NCBI GenBank assembly: GCA_017470945.1
Contig: JAFUXH010000146.1
Location: 1 to 33,437, forward strand
DNA: 33,437 nt
Direction of reading: 5' to 3'
Source: Clostridia bacterium
GTDB taxonomy: Bacteria; Bacillota; Clostridia; Christensenellales; Aristaeellaceae
Shown: positions 1-8,102 of the stretch, piece by piece
Numbering within the stretch: the stretch's first letter is position 1
Layout of the letters: each line of letters starts with the position of its first letter
Notes under the pieces: generated by a model
The model's input: only the letters and a program-made list of their open reading frames with translations
Databases searched by the model: none
Told to the model about the DNA's origin: nothing
Translations under genes and position numbers: made by a program

Positions 1-118
1 GGCAAAATACCCGGCCCGCCGCCGCGCACAGGGCCCGCCCGGGCGGCCCGGCCGTCCGCCTGCCCGCCTCATCCACCAGCACAAGGCCCGCCTCCCCGTC
101 CGCCACCCACAGCCGCAT
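1..118 (-). CDS. Partial unidentified protein, N-terminal 39 residues
   Basis: An open frame runs on the minus strand from an ATG at 118 to the window edge without a stop. An AGGAGG-type ribosome site sits about 8 nt upstream of the ATG, which is what decides the start. Codon third positions are almost all G or C, as in real genes of this window. The visible part begins MRLWVADGEAG and continues with Gly/Ala-rich, Val/Leu-containing strands, which would suit the first blade of a beta-propeller or a similar repeat protein, but this is a guess. It is divergent from pgcA. No function can be assigned from 39 residues. Confidence 0.55.
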   Translation of the reverse strand, partial: MRLWVADGEAGLVLVDEAGRRTAGPPGRALCAAAGRVFC

Positions 119-174
119 GTCGCCCGCCTCCTCATTTTTCAGCATATGCAGGCCGGAAAGCGGCGTTCCTCCCC

Positions 175-203
175 TTGCGGAACAGTGGATTTTCCTGTAT
201 AAT
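175..203 (+). promoter_or_regulatory. Promoter of pgcA
   Basis: TTGCGG at 175-180 (a weak -35) and a perfect TATAAT at 198-203 are separated by 17 bp. The predicted transcript starts near 210, about 34 nt before the pgcA start codon. This rules out translation starts upstream of 244. Confidence 0.65.
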
Positions 204-243
204 GGAAACAGCAACATCATCTGTCAGAAAGGGGCAATGCACC

Positions 244-1956
244 ATGAATTATCGGGATGAATATCAAAAATGGCTGACCATGTTCGCCAATGACGCCGAA
301 ACCATCCAGGAATTGCAATCCATCGCCGGGGATGAGAAGGAGATCGAGGATCGCTTCTATACCGACCTGGCCTTTGGCACCGCGGGCCTGCGGGGCGTGC
401 TGGGCATGGGCGCCAACCGGATGAACGTTTACAACGTGCGTCGGGCCACCATGGGCCTGGCGAAATACCTGATCGCCCAGGGCCTGCAGGATGCCGGCGT
501 GGCCATTGCCTACGACAGCCGCATCAAGAGCGATGTGTTCGCCAAGGAAACCGCCCTGACCCTGGCCGCCGCCGGGGTGAAGGCCTATCTGTTCGAATCC
601 CTGCGGCCGGTGCCCGTGCTGTCCTACACGGTGCGCCATCTGGCCACCAGCGCCGGCGTGGTGATCACGGCCAGCCACAACCCGCCCCAGTATAACGGCT
701 ATAAGGTCTACGCCGCCGACGGCGCCCAGCTGGGCCCCGAAGCCGCCGACGCGGTGACCCAATATATCGAAGCCCTGAATTACACCGACTGCGTGCCCAT
801 GGATGAAAAAGAGGCCCTGGAAAAGGGCCTGCTGAAGATTATCGGCAAAAAAGAAGTGGATGACGATTACACCGCCATGATCAAATCCCTGGCGGTGCGG
901 CCGGAGCTGCTGGAAGCCCGGGGCAAGGACCTGAGCATCGTTTACACGCCCCTCCACGGCAGCGGCAACGTGCCGGTGCGCCGGGTGCTGAAGGAATTGG
1001 GCATCCACGTCACCGTGGTGCCGGAGCAGGAGCTGCCCGACGGCCGCTTCCCCACCGTGACCGCCCCCAACCCCGAGGATCCCGCCGCCTTCAAGCTGGC
1101 CATTCCCCTGGCTGACCAGGTGGGCGCCACCGTGGTGTTCGGCACCGACCCGGACTGCGACCGCTTGGGCGCCGCTGTGCGGGATGGCAGCGGCCAGTTC
1201 CATACCCTCACCGGCAATCAGATCGCCTGCCTGATGCTGAGCCACATCCTGCGCAGCCGCAAGGAAAAGGGCGATCTGCCCGCCAACGGCGCGGCGGTGA
1301 AATCCATCGTGTCCACCAAGATGGCCGACGCCATCGCCGCCGATTACGGCGTGAAGATGTACGACGTGCTGACGGGCTTCAAATTCATCGGCGAAAAGAT
1401 CCAGCAGTTTGAGGAAACCGGCAGCCATACCTTCCTGTTCGGCTTTGAGGAGAGCTTCGGCTACCTGAGCGGCACCCAGGTGCGGGATAAGGACGCCGTT
1501 AACGCCTCCCTGCTGGTGTGCGAAGCGGCCTGCGCCTGCATGGAGCGGGGCGAAACCCTGTACGACGCCCTGCAGGCCCTGTATCAGAAGTACGGCTACT
1601 TCAAGGAAAAGGGCGTGTCCGTCACCCTGCCGGGCAAGGATGGCGTGGAGAAGATCAAATCCATCATGGCCGCCCTGCGGGAGAATTATCCCACGGAAAT
1701 CGCCGGCTTGAAGGTGACCGCCGTCAAGGATTATCAGAAGGGCATCCGCATCGAAAACGGCGTGGAAACCAAGCTGGATTACCCCGCCTCCAACGTGATC
1801 TATTTCGAGATGGAAAACGACAACTGGGTGTGCGTCCGTCCCAGCGGCACCGAGCCCAAGATCAAGCTGTACGTCGCCTCCAAGGCCGACAGCCAGGCTG
1901 CCGTCGACGCCCTGAACGACCGCATGACCGAGGAAGCCAAGAAGCTGCTGGCGTAA
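244..1956 (+). CDS. pgcA: Alpha-phosphoglucomutase (phosphohexomutase family)
   Basis: Interconverts glucose 1-phosphate and glucose 6-phosphate (possibly also mannose phosphates) in the cytosol, feeding UDP-glucose, glycolipid and polysaccharide synthesis. At 570 aa it has the normal length of the Bacillota PgcA type. All four family signatures are visible: the phosphoserine loop TASHNP with Ser144, the Mg-binding loop GTDPDCDR at 300-307, the sugar-binding loop GFEESFGY at 400-407, and the phosphate-binding loop RPSGTEPK at 532-539. The ATG at 244 was chosen because AAAGGGG lies just upstream and a promoter lies at 175-203. The gene is monocistronic, followed at once by a strong terminator. 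Its identity as a phosphohexomutase is near certain. The preference for glucose over mannose phosphates is inferred from length and signature. Confidence 0.93.
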   Translation: MNYRDEYQKWLTMFANDAETIQELQSIAGDEKEIEDRFYTDLAFGTAGLRGVLGMGANRMNVYNVRRATMGLAKYLIAQGLQDAGVAIAYDSRIKSDVFAKETALTLAAAGVKAYLFESLRPVPVLSYTVRHLATSAGVVITASHNPPQYNGYKVYAADGAQLGPEAADAVTQYIEALNYTDCVPMDEKEALEKGLLKIIGKKEVDDDYTAMIKSLAVRPELLEARGKDLSIVYTPLHGSGNVPVRRVLKELGIHVTVVPEQELPDGRFPTVTAPNPEDPAAFKLAIPLADQVGATVVFGTDPDCDRLGAAVRDGSGQFHTLTGNQIACLMLSHILRSRKEKGDLPANGAAVKSIVSTKMADAIAADYGVKMYDVLTGFKFIGEKIQQFEETGSHTFLFGFEESFGYLSGTQVRDKDAVNASLLVCEAACACMERGETLYDALQALYQKYGYFKEKGVSVTLPGKDGVEKIKSIMAALRENYPTEIAGLKVTAVKDYQKGIRIENGVETKLDYPASNVIYFEMENDNWVCVRPSGTEPKIKLYVASKADSQAAVDALNDRMTEEAKKLLA

Positions 1957-1972
1957 ACGCGCAAAAGCAGGC

Positions 1973-2011
1973 AGCCGCGCCTTGCCGTCGATGGCCAGGC
2001 GCGGCTTTTCT
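1973..2011 (+). terminator. Rho-independent terminator after pgcA
   Basis: A perfect 9-bp stem, AGCCGCGCC at 1973-1981 with GGCGCGGCT at 1998-2006, is followed by a T-rich tail (TTTCTTATTT). Confidence 0.85.
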
Positions 2012-2069
2012 TATTTGAAAAACGGGTATACGCAGGGAATTGCCGCACAGCGGGATGGAGGAGGACGTT

Positions 2070-3002
2070 GTGGATTACAGTAAAAAAATAGCGGAACGGC
2101 AGTGGAACCTTCCGGACAAAGGGGAATTGGAAAGCCGCCGGGAAGAAACGTATATTGACGATATCATTCAAAAGGATCATATTCAGCGGAAATTGCTGGA
2201 ACGGCTGGACGGTATCCGCACCGTGTTTGACGGCGGCGCGGGCAGCGGGCGTTTTTCGATCCTTTTGGCCAAGCTGGGCTGCCGTGTGACCCACTTTGAT
2301 ATTTCGCAGCCCATGATCGATAAGGCCAAGGAGCTTGCGGCGGCAGAGGGCGTATTGGATCGCATGACTTTTGTGAAAGGCGCGCTGGAGGAGCTGGGCG
2401 ATTACGCGGATCGATCCTTTGATTTGGTGATGTCTTTTGACGCGCCTGTTTCTTACACATATCCCCATCAAAACCGGGTCATTGGCGAGCTGGCGCGGAT
2501 CGCCCGGAAAAGAATCATGATCAGCGTATCCAGCCGGCTGGGCTCCCTGCCGTATTTGTGCAATCCCGTGCAGAAAAACCAGTTTATCCTGAATGAAAGC
2601 GCGGATGATCCGTTCGTTCAGTGGTGCGTGGCCAATCGCGAAAACGCAATACAAGCATTCCGTTTCGATCTGCGCCGCGCGGAGCAGGTGCTGGCGGACG
2701 GGCTTCTTGGCGGGCAGCGGGAAATCGAGGAATATGAAGCGGGCAAGGCGCCTTGGTGCATCACGTATACCTTTTTGCCCGATGAATTGGCGCGCGTCCT
2801 GCAAGGCTTCGGTGTCCAAAACATCGCGCTTTCCGGCCCCGGCGCCTACGGCCGGACCCTTCCCCGCGAGATCCTTGTCAAATTGATGTCGGACGCGGAT
2901 CAGAGGCGGGATTTTCTGGATTTTTGCTACCGGTTTGACTCCAATCCTTACGTCTGCGGTTTGGGGAAAGACAATCTGCTGGCGACGGGGGATATTATTT
3001 GA
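2070..3002 (+). CDS. Class I SAM-dependent methyltransferase
   Basis: Transfers a methyl group from S-adenosylmethionine to an unknown substrate. The Rossmann motif I (VFDGGAGSGRF) occurs about 45-60 residues in, followed by the acidic end of strand beta2 (THFDIS) and a motif IV-like stretch, DLVMSFDAPVSY. The protein would be 310 aa. The start was set at GTG 2070 because AGGAGG at 2059-2064 lies 5 nt upstream; ATG 2055 or TTG 2040 would lack a ribosome site. The long C-terminal part after the Rossmann core is not a recognisable domain and may hold the substrate site. The gene stands alone between the pgcA terminator and a repeat. The superfamily is certain, the substrate unknown. Confidence 0.8.
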   Translation: MDYSKKIAERQWNLPDKGELESRREETYIDDIIQKDHIQRKLLERLDGIRTVFDGGAGSGRFSILLAKLGCRVTHFDISQPMIDKAKELAAAEGVLDRMTFVKGALEELGDYADRSFDLVMSFDAPVSYTYPHQNRVIGELARIARKRIMISVSSRLGSLPYLCNPVQKNQFILNESADDPFVQWCVANRENAIQAFRFDLRRAEQVLADGLLGGQREIEEYEAGKAPWCITYTFLPDELARVLQGFGVQNIALSGPGAYGRTLPREILVKLMSDADQRRDFLDFCYRFDSNPYVCGLGKDNLLATGDII

Positions 3003-3045
3003 TACTACGCTCAATGAAAACGATTTACCCCAATATAAGCTCTTT

Positions 3046-3170
3046 TGTCATCCCGAGTGAAGCGGAGCCGGAGAAAAAGCGGAATCGAGGGATCTGAACG
3101 TTGGGTTGATCAGATGCGCCAGATCCCTCCGCTCCATTCCGCCTCCGGCTCCATTTCGGTCGGGATGACA
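3046..3170. repeat. Foldback intergenic repeat with TGTCATCCCGA ends
   Basis: TGTCATCCCGA at 3046-3056 is exactly inverted at 3160-3170. Between the ends the arms stay imperfectly complementary: GGAGCCGGAG and GCGGAAT on the left match CTCCGGCTCC and ATTCCGC on the right, and both arms reach GGGATCTG or its complement. The whole stretch could fold as one long hairpin. No gene was found inside it. It fills most of the gap between the methyltransferase and the ACT gene and looks like a dispersed non-coding (REP/MITE-like) element. Its copy number cannot be judged from one window. Confidence 0.7.
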
Positions 3171-3245
3171 GCGTTTTTGGCTTGCCATTTGTTGCGATTT
3201 TTCATTGAGTTCAACATGACCCCCCTGTGCCGCTGGGCCGATATA

Positions 3246-3297
3246 AAAATAAAGGCGCGCTTCCTCACCGCTTTGGAAGGGTGAAAAGCGCGCCTTT
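3246..3297 (-). terminator. Terminator of the ior operon
   Basis: Perfect 12-bp arms, AAAGGCGCGCTT at 3251-3262 and AAGCGCGCCTTT at 3286-3297. Read on the minus strand the stem is followed by ATTTTTAT, so it ends transcripts leaving the ACT gene. Confidence 0.85.
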
Positions 3298-3349
3298 CAT
3301 GGGTTTGACGGCATGCCCATGCCGGTGCTGCCCGGCACAGGCGGCCGGA

Positions 3350-3781
3350 TCACAATTCGCTCAATTCCTCCTGGTCCACCAGGCGGATTTTTTTGGCGCC
3401 CAGGGCCTGGGCGGCGGCCTTTTCATCGGTCACCTTGAAGATCATATACGCGCCTTCTTTTTTGCCGCCCAGGAAGGCGTACATGTATTCCACGTTGACC
3501 CCGGCTTCTTCCAGCGCGTCCAGCGCCTGGTACAGCCCGCCCGGCGCGTCGCTGAGCGCCACGGCCAGCACGGGGCTGACGGAGTGGATGAACCCGTTGT
3601 CCCGCAGCACCGTGGTGGTGGCGAACACGTCGTCCACGATGATGCGGGCGATGCCGAAATCGCTGGCCTCCGCCAGGGTGAAGGCCCGCATGTCGATCTG
3701 CTGCTCGGCCAGCACCCGGGTCATATTGCGCAGCGCCCCGGGCTTGTTTTCCAGGAACACTGAAATCTGCTTGACACTCAT
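3350..3781 (-). CDS. Tandem ACT-domain protein
   Basis: A small cytosolic protein of 143 aa made of two ACT domains, the fold that binds amino acids as regulatory ligands. The first starts at once (QISVFLENKPGALRNMTRVL) and has the typical N-terminal strand and PG turn before helix 1. The second follows at roughly residues 72-135 (VLAVALSDAPGGLYQALDALEE). It carries no catalytic domain. It is the last gene of the ior operon, 12 nt after the arylacetate-CoA ligase, and AAGGAGG precedes its ATG. From context it may sense an aromatic amino acid and tune the ligase or oxidoreductase. This pairing with PaaK and Ior genes recurs in anaerobes, but the ligand is inferred. Confidence 0.85.
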   Translation of the reverse strand: MSVKQISVFLENKPGALRNMTRVLAEQQIDMRAFTLAEASDFGIARIIVDDVFATTTVLRDNGFIHSVSPVLAVALSDAPGGLYQALDALEEAGVNVEYMYAFLGGKKEGAYMIFKVTDEKAAAQALGAKKIRLVDQEELSEL

Positions 3782-3793
3782 GCCGATCCCTCC

Positions 3794-5098
3794 TTAAATC
3801 TTCCGCTTGTCGATCACGCGCACGGCCTTGCCCTCGCTGCGCACGATGGATTTGGGCGCCACCAGCGTCACCTTGGCCCCGATGCCCAGCATGGAGCGCA
3901 GGCCGTCGGTCAGCTCCTTCTGCCGGCGGGTGATTTCGCCCAGGTTGTCGGTGAACATTTCGGGGGTCATTTCCACCTGCACGTCCAGCGTGTCGGAATG
4001 GTTCACCCGGTCCACCACGATCTGGTAGTTGGCGGGGTAGCCCTGGTTCAGCAGCACGGTTTCGATCTGGCTGGGGAACACGTTGACCCCGCGGATGATC
4101 AGCATATCGTCGCTGCGGCCCCTGGGCTTGCTCATTTTCACGTGGGTGCGGCCGCAGGGGCATTTTTCCCGGTTCAGTACGCAGATATCCCGGGTGCGGT
4201 AGCGCAGCAGGGGGAAGGCCTTTTTGGTGATGGCGGTGAAAACCAATTCGCCCTCCGTGCCGTCGGGCAGCACTTCGCCGGTATCGGGGTCGATGATCTC
4301 GGCAATGAAGTGATCCTCGTTGATGTGCATGCCGGTCTGGGCCGAGCACTCGAAGGATACGCCGGGGCCGCTGAGCTCGGTGAGGCCGTAAATATCATAG
4401 GCTTTGATGCCCAGGGTCTTTTCGATGTCCCGGCGCATTTCCTCGCTCCAGGCCTCCGCGCCGAAAATGCCCGCCTTCAGGGGGATCTCGTCGGGGGTCA
4501 GGCCCATTTCCTTCATGGTTTCGCCGATGTAGGCGGCGTAGGAGGGGGTGCAGCACAGGATGGTGGCGCTCAGATCGCGGATGAACATGATCTGCCTTTC
4601 GGTGTTGCCCGAGGAGGTGGGAATGGTGAGGCACCCCACCTTGTGGCTGCCGCCGTTGAGCCCCGGCCCGCCGGTGAACAGGCCGTAGCCGTAGGAAACC
4701 TGGCACACGTCCTCGTTGGTGCCGCCGGCCGCCACGATGGCCCGGGCGCAGCAATCCTCCCACAGGTCGATATCGGCCTGGGTGTAGAAGGCCACCACCC
4801 GCTTGCCGGTGGTGCCGGAGGTGGATTGGATGCGCACGCAGTCCTTCAGCGGCGCGCCCATCAGGCCGTAGGGATACGCCTCCCGCAGGTCGGCCTTGCT
4901 CAAAAAGGGCAGCTTGTGCAGATCGTCCACGCTTTGGATATCGTCGGGGGTCAGGCCCTTTTCTTCCATCTTTTTGCGGTAATAGGGCACGTTGTCCCAC
5001 ACGTGATGAACCTGCTTCACCAGCCGTTCATTCTGCCATTGCCTGATCTGCTCCGGGGACGCGGTTTCGATTTCCGGTTGATAGTAGCGCTCCGCCAT
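3794..5098 (-). CDS. paaK: Phenylacetate-CoA ligase family (aryl-acid:CoA ligase)
   Basis: AMP-forming ligase that activates phenylacetate or a related aryl acid with ATP and CoA. At 434 aa it has the PaaK length. The adenylate P-loop STSGTTGK lies at residues 92-99. YGLTELSGPG follows in mid-protein, and the C-terminal subdomain has GRSDDMLIIRGVNVFPSQIE, the hinge and cap motif of PaaK. A CPCGRTH stretch resembles the Cys-rich turn of this family. It sits 43 nt after iorB and 12 nt before the ACT gene. In this operon it could run forward to activate aryl acids, or in reverse to make ATP from the aryl-acetyl-CoA produced by IorAB. The direction is inference. Confidence 0.9.
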   Translation of the reverse strand: MAERYYQPEIETASPEQIRQWQNERLVKQVHHVWDNVPYYRKKMEEKGLTPDDIQSVDDLHKLPFLSKADLREAYPYGLMGAPLKDCVRIQSTSGTTGKRVVAFYTQADIDLWEDCCARAIVAAGGTNEDVCQVSYGYGLFTGGPGLNGGSHKVGCLTIPTSSGNTERQIMFIRDLSATILCCTPSYAAYIGETMKEMGLTPDEIPLKAGIFGAEAWSEEMRRDIEKTLGIKAYDIYGLTELSGPGVSFECSAQTGMHINEDHFIAEIIDPDTGEVLPDGTEGELVFTAITKKAFPLLRYRTRDICVLNREKCPCGRTHVKMSKPRGRSDDMLIIRGVNVFPSQIETVLLNQGYPANYQIVVDRVNHSDTLDVQVEMTPEMFTDNLGEITRRQKELTDGLRSMLGIGAKVTLVAPKSIVRSEGKAVRVIDKRKI

Positions 5099-5141
5099 AG
5101 GCGATCCATCCTTTCTGCCGTTCCTTGAAGTAATAGTAGCT

Positions 5142-5714
5142 TTATGCGTTCTTACCCAGGGCGAACGCTTTTTTGTTCAATTCCAGGAATTTGGGGGGCA
5201 CGATGGCCTCCATGCTCTTTTGCCAGGCTTCCTCGGGCAAATCGAAATAGTGGGAAAGCCTTCCCATCAGCACGAGATTGACGGCCTTGCTGCTGCCGGC
5301 CTTTTGGGCCAGGGACAGGCAATCGATGGCGTCCACCTTCGCCCCGGCTTCCCGCATTTTTTCCACCAGGCCTTGGGGGTATTCCACCTTGCCGGTGACC
5401 ACGGGCATGGGGTCGATCTGCTGGGTGGAGGTGACGATCTGCCCGTCGGGCTTTAAATACGCCAGCCACCGGGCGGCTTCCAGCACCTCGAAGGAGACGA
5501 TGAAATCGGCCTCGCCCCGATCGATCACCGGGGATGATACCTGATCCCCGTACCGCACGTAGGTGACCACGCTGCCGCCCCGCTGGCTCATGCCGTGCAC
5601 TTCGCTCACCTTGACGTCGTACCCCTGCTCCATCAACAGATGGCCCAGCAGTTTACTGGCCAGCAGGCTGCCCTGGCCGCCCACGCCCACGATCATGATG
5701 TTTTTCGTTTCCAT
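5142..5714 (-). CDS. iorB: Indolepyruvate:ferredoxin oxidoreductase, beta subunit
   Basis: The small gamma-type subunit of the IOR complex, which oxidatively decarboxylates aryl-pyruvates to aryl-acetyl-CoA while reducing ferredoxin. The protein is 190 aa, the standard size. It opens with the conserved glycine-rich stretch IMIVGVGGQGSLLASKLLG and continues with SEVHGMSQRGGSVVTYVRYG, both hallmarks of this subunit (the POR gamma domain). It begins 3 nt after iorA ends, so translation is probably coupled and the subunits are made in equal amounts. It should bind CoA at the interface with IorA. Confidence 0.93.
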   Translation of the reverse strand: METKNIMIVGVGGQGSLLASKLLGHLLMEQGYDVKVSEVHGMSQRGGSVVTYVRYGDQVSSPVIDRGEADFIVSFEVLEAARWLAYLKPDGQIVTSTQQIDPMPVVTGKVEYPQGLVEKMREAGAKVDAIDCLSLAQKAGSSKAVNLVLMGRLSHYFDLPEEAWQKSMEAIVPPKFLELNKKAFALGKNA

Positions 5715-5717
5715 GGA

Positions 5718-7463
5718 TCAGCCCTCCTTTTCCGTGCCCTGCAGGGCGTCGAACCGGCACAGCTGCTGGCACACGCCGCAGCCCACGCACAGGGTGCCGT
5801 CCACCCGGGCCTTCCCATGCTTCATGGAAATGGCCGGGCAGCCGATGCGCATGCAGGCCTGGCAGCCCCGGCATTGATCGTTCACCACCGTCAGCGGCGG
5901 CTTGTGCTTCACGTATTTCAGCAGGGCGCAGGGCCGGCGGGAAATGATCACCGAGGGCTCCTCCGCCGCCAATTCTTCCTTGACCGCCTGGTCGCACTGG
6001 GCCAGGTCGTAGGGATCCACCACCCGCACCCGCTGGAAGCCCATGGCCCGGCACAGGCTTTCCAGGTCGATCTTCCCTGCCGGGTCGCCCTTGATGTTGT
6101 AGCCGGTGGTGGGGTTTTGCTGGTGGCCGGTCATGCCGGTGATGGAATTATCCAGGATGATCACGGTGGAATTGGATTGGTTGTAGGCGATGTTGGCCAG
6201 GCCCGTCATACCGGAATGCATGAAGGTGCTGTCGCCGATGACGGCCACGGTTTTCCCTTCGCTGGCCTGGCCCAGGGCCTTGTTGAACCCGTGAATGGCG
6301 CTGATCGACGCGCCCATGCAGGCCGTCATTTCAATGGCGCTCAGGGGCGCCACCGCCCCCAGGGTGTAGCAGCCGATGTCGCCCAGCACGGTGCACTTGT
6401 TGCGGTTCAGGGTGTAAAACAGCCCTCTGTGGGGGCAGCCGGCGCACATGACCGGGGGCCGGGCGGGGATGGCTTCATCCAGCCGCAGGCCCGCTTCGTG
6501 GGGCAGGCCCAGCTTTTCGGCCACGATGGTTTGGCTCAGCTCCCCTTCGATGGGGAACAGGGCTTTGCCCACGGGGTCCAGCCCCAGGCTGCGGCAGTGC
6601 TCCTCGATGAAGGGATCCAGCTCCTCCACCACGATCAGCTGATCCACGCTGGCGGCGAAATCCCGGATCTTCTTTTCCGGCAGGGGCCAGATCATGCCCA
6701 GCTTCAAAATGGGGTAGGTATCGCCGCAGACCTCCTTCACGTACTGATAGCTGGTGGAGGAGGTGATGATGCCCTTGCTGTGGTCGCGCCCCGCCTCCAC
6801 GCGGTTGAGGCTGCTTTCCTCGGCGAAGGCGATCAGCTGCCGGGTGCGCTCCTCCACGATGGGGTGGCGGCGGATGGCGTTGCCCGGCATCATCACGTAT
6901 TTGGCAATGTTCTTTTCATAGGGCTTTTCCGGGGGCGTGATGCGTTCGCCCGTTTCCACGATGGATTGGGAATGGGCGATGCGGGTGCACATTTTCAGAA
7001 ACACCGGGGCGTCGAAGCGCTCGGACAGCTCGTAGGCTGTTTTCGCGAAGGCCAGCGCTTCCCCGGAATCCGCCGGCTCCAGCATGGGCAGCTTGGCCGC
7101 CTTGGCATAGTGGCGGGAATCCTGCTCGTTCTGGCTGGAATGCATGCCCGGGTCGTCGGCCACGGCGATCACCATGCCGGCGTTGACCCCGGTGTAGGAA
7201 ATGGTGAACAGCGGGTCCGCCGCCACGTTCAGCCCCACGTGCTTCATGCCGCAGAAGGAGCGCTTGCCCGCCAGGGAAGCGCCGAAGGCCACCTCCATGG
7301 CCACCTTTTCGTTGGGCGCCCATTCGCAGTAGATCTCATCGTATTTGGCCGCTTCCTCGGTGATTTCGGTGCTCGGCGTGCCGGGATAGCTGGATATCAC
7401 GGCGCACCCCGCCTCGTACAGGCCCCGGGCAGCGGCAGCGTTGCCCAGCATCAGTTTTTTCAT
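5718..7463 (-). CDS. iorA: Indolepyruvate:ferredoxin oxidoreductase, alpha subunit
   Basis: Catalytic subunit of IOR: thiamine-diphosphate-dependent oxidation of indole-, phenyl- or hydroxyphenylpyruvate to the aryl-acetyl-CoA, with electrons passed to ferredoxin. The 581 aa comprise an N-terminal pyrimidine-binding domain (ISSYPGTPSTEITE), a middle domain, a TPP-binding domain with the GDIGCYTLG and GDSTFMHSGMTGL stretches followed by DNSITGMTG, and a C-terminal bis-[4Fe-4S] module (CRGCQACMRIGCP and CVGCGVCQQLC). The second gene of the operon, it starts 31 nt after the TrpR-like regulator. A GGAG ribosome site precedes ATG 7463. It indicates anaerobic amino-acid catabolism yielding reduced ferredoxin. 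Confidence 0.95.
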   Translation of the reverse strand: MKKLMLGNAAAARGLYEAGCAVISSYPGTPSTEITEEAAKYDEIYCEWAPNEKVAMEVAFGASLAGKRSFCGMKHVGLNVAADPLFTISYTGVNAGMVIAVADDPGMHSSQNEQDSRHYAKAAKLPMLEPADSGEALAFAKTAYELSERFDAPVFLKMCTRIAHSQSIVETGERITPPEKPYEKNIAKYVMMPGNAIRRHPIVEERTRQLIAFAEESSLNRVEAGRDHSKGIITSSTSYQYVKEVCGDTYPILKLGMIWPLPEKKIRDFAASVDQLIVVEELDPFIEEHCRSLGLDPVGKALFPIEGELSQTIVAEKLGLPHEAGLRLDEAIPARPPVMCAGCPHRGLFYTLNRNKCTVLGDIGCYTLGAVAPLSAIEMTACMGASISAIHGFNKALGQASEGKTVAVIGDSTFMHSGMTGLANIAYNQSNSTVIILDNSITGMTGHQQNPTTGYNIKGDPAGKIDLESLCRAMGFQRVRVVDPYDLAQCDQAVKEELAAEEPSVIISRRPCALLKYVKHKPPLTVVNDQCRGCQACMRIGCPAISMKHGKARVDGTLCVGCGVCQQLCRFDALQGTEKEG

Positions 7464-7494
7464 GGCTTTCTTCTCCTCTGTTTCCCGTTTGATT

Positions 7495-7806
7495 TCATTC
7501 TTTCTTGGGTTCCGCCAGGCCCTGACGCAGGATCACATCCCGCATGGTGCCGCCGTTTTCATTATCCAGGATGTTCCGGCGCACCCGGCTGATGGTGGCG
7601 CTGCTGGCCCCGGTTTTTTCCAGGATGTCCAGATACACCCGGTCCTGCAAAAGATAGGTGGCCACGTCGAAGCGCTGCTCCATGCTGCGCAGCTCGTTGC
7701 CGGTGCACAGGTCGTCAAAAAATTTGCAGCACTCGTCCAGATCCTTCAGGTTTAGAATGGCTTCATACAGCGCGATGCTGCGCTGCTTCTTTCCGCTTTT
7801 GGCCAT
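7495..7806 (-). CDS. TrpR-like DNA-binding protein (YerC/YecD family)
   Basis: A small cytosolic helical regulator of 103 aa. Residues 11-95 match the Trp-repressor-like fold of YerC/YecD proteins, with the helix-turn-helix around YLDILEKTGASSATISRVRR. ATG 7806 was chosen because AAGGAG lies 8 nt upstream; the in-frame GTG at 7815 overlaps that ribosome site. It is the first gene of the ior operon, and its promoter contains a palindrome in the spacer, so autorepression is likely. TrpR itself uses tryptophan as co-repressor. Whether this protein senses an aromatic amino acid is inferred from the operon's aryl-pyruvate enzymes and is not shown by the sequence. Confidence 0.85.
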   Translation of the reverse strand: MAKSGKKQRSIALYEAILNLKDLDECCKFFDDLCTGNELRSMEQRFDVATYLLQDRVYLDILEKTGASSATISRVRRNILDNENGGTMRDVILRQGLAEPKKE

Positions 7807-7858
7807 GCCCGTCACTCCTTCCCCCTCTGTGTCGCTTTGATCCGATACAATGTACTTT

Positions 7859-7887
7859 ATTTTAACACATTAAAGTGTGTAAGTAAA
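7859..7887 (-). promoter_or_regulatory. Ior operon promoter with operator-like palindrome
   Basis: On the minus strand, TTTACT (7887-7882) and TAAAAT (7864-7859) stand 17 bp apart, a good vegetative promoter. The spacer is almost wholly filled by ACACA-N6-TGTGT (7865-7880). A repressor bound there would block RNA polymerase. The predicted leader of about 45 nt shows no riboswitch or T-box. Confidence 0.65.
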
Positions 7888-8007
7888 TCTTTTTTTGATT
7901 TTTCCTTTGGATAAAACAGGAAACGCTCTTTTGCCCGCCGACCGCCGGGGGGAAACGCCGCCTTCCGCCGCCCCGGTTTTCGTCCCTTTTCGTTTGTGAT
8001 TTATTGC

Positions 8008-8036
8008 TTGACAAAACAGGGGCTTTGATGTATCAT
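8008..8036 (+). promoter_or_regulatory. Promoter of the acyl-CoA synthetase gene
   Basis: A perfect TTGACA (8008-8013) and TATCAT (8031-8036) with a 17-bp spacer. Transcription would start near 8043, giving a 60-nt leader to ATG 8103. It is divergent from the ior promoter, with about 120 bp between their -35 boxes. Confidence 0.75.
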
Positions 8037-8102
8037 TCTTTAGCGAGTAAAAGCAATAAAGTACGGCGGGCCCTCCGCCTGCCAGAAAGGACGATATACG
8101 CG

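Noticed and set aside
1518-2018. Open frame inside pgcA in another phase
   Set aside because: Arg/Gly-rich out-of-frame reading of the gene, running into the terminator.
3998-5128. Long plus-strand frame opposite paaK
   Set aside because: No ribosome site or family pattern; the minus-strand frame encodes a complete arylacetate-CoA ligase.
5595-7592. A 665-codon open frame on the plus strand opposite iorA
   Set aside because: It is rich in His, Gly, Gln and Ala with no domain pattern, as expected for the complement of a GC-rich gene, and the iorA frame on the other strand is unmistakable.
7807-7858. Riboswitch or T-box leader before the ior operon
   Set aside because: The predicted leader is only about 45 nt and has no T-box or riboswitch-like structure.
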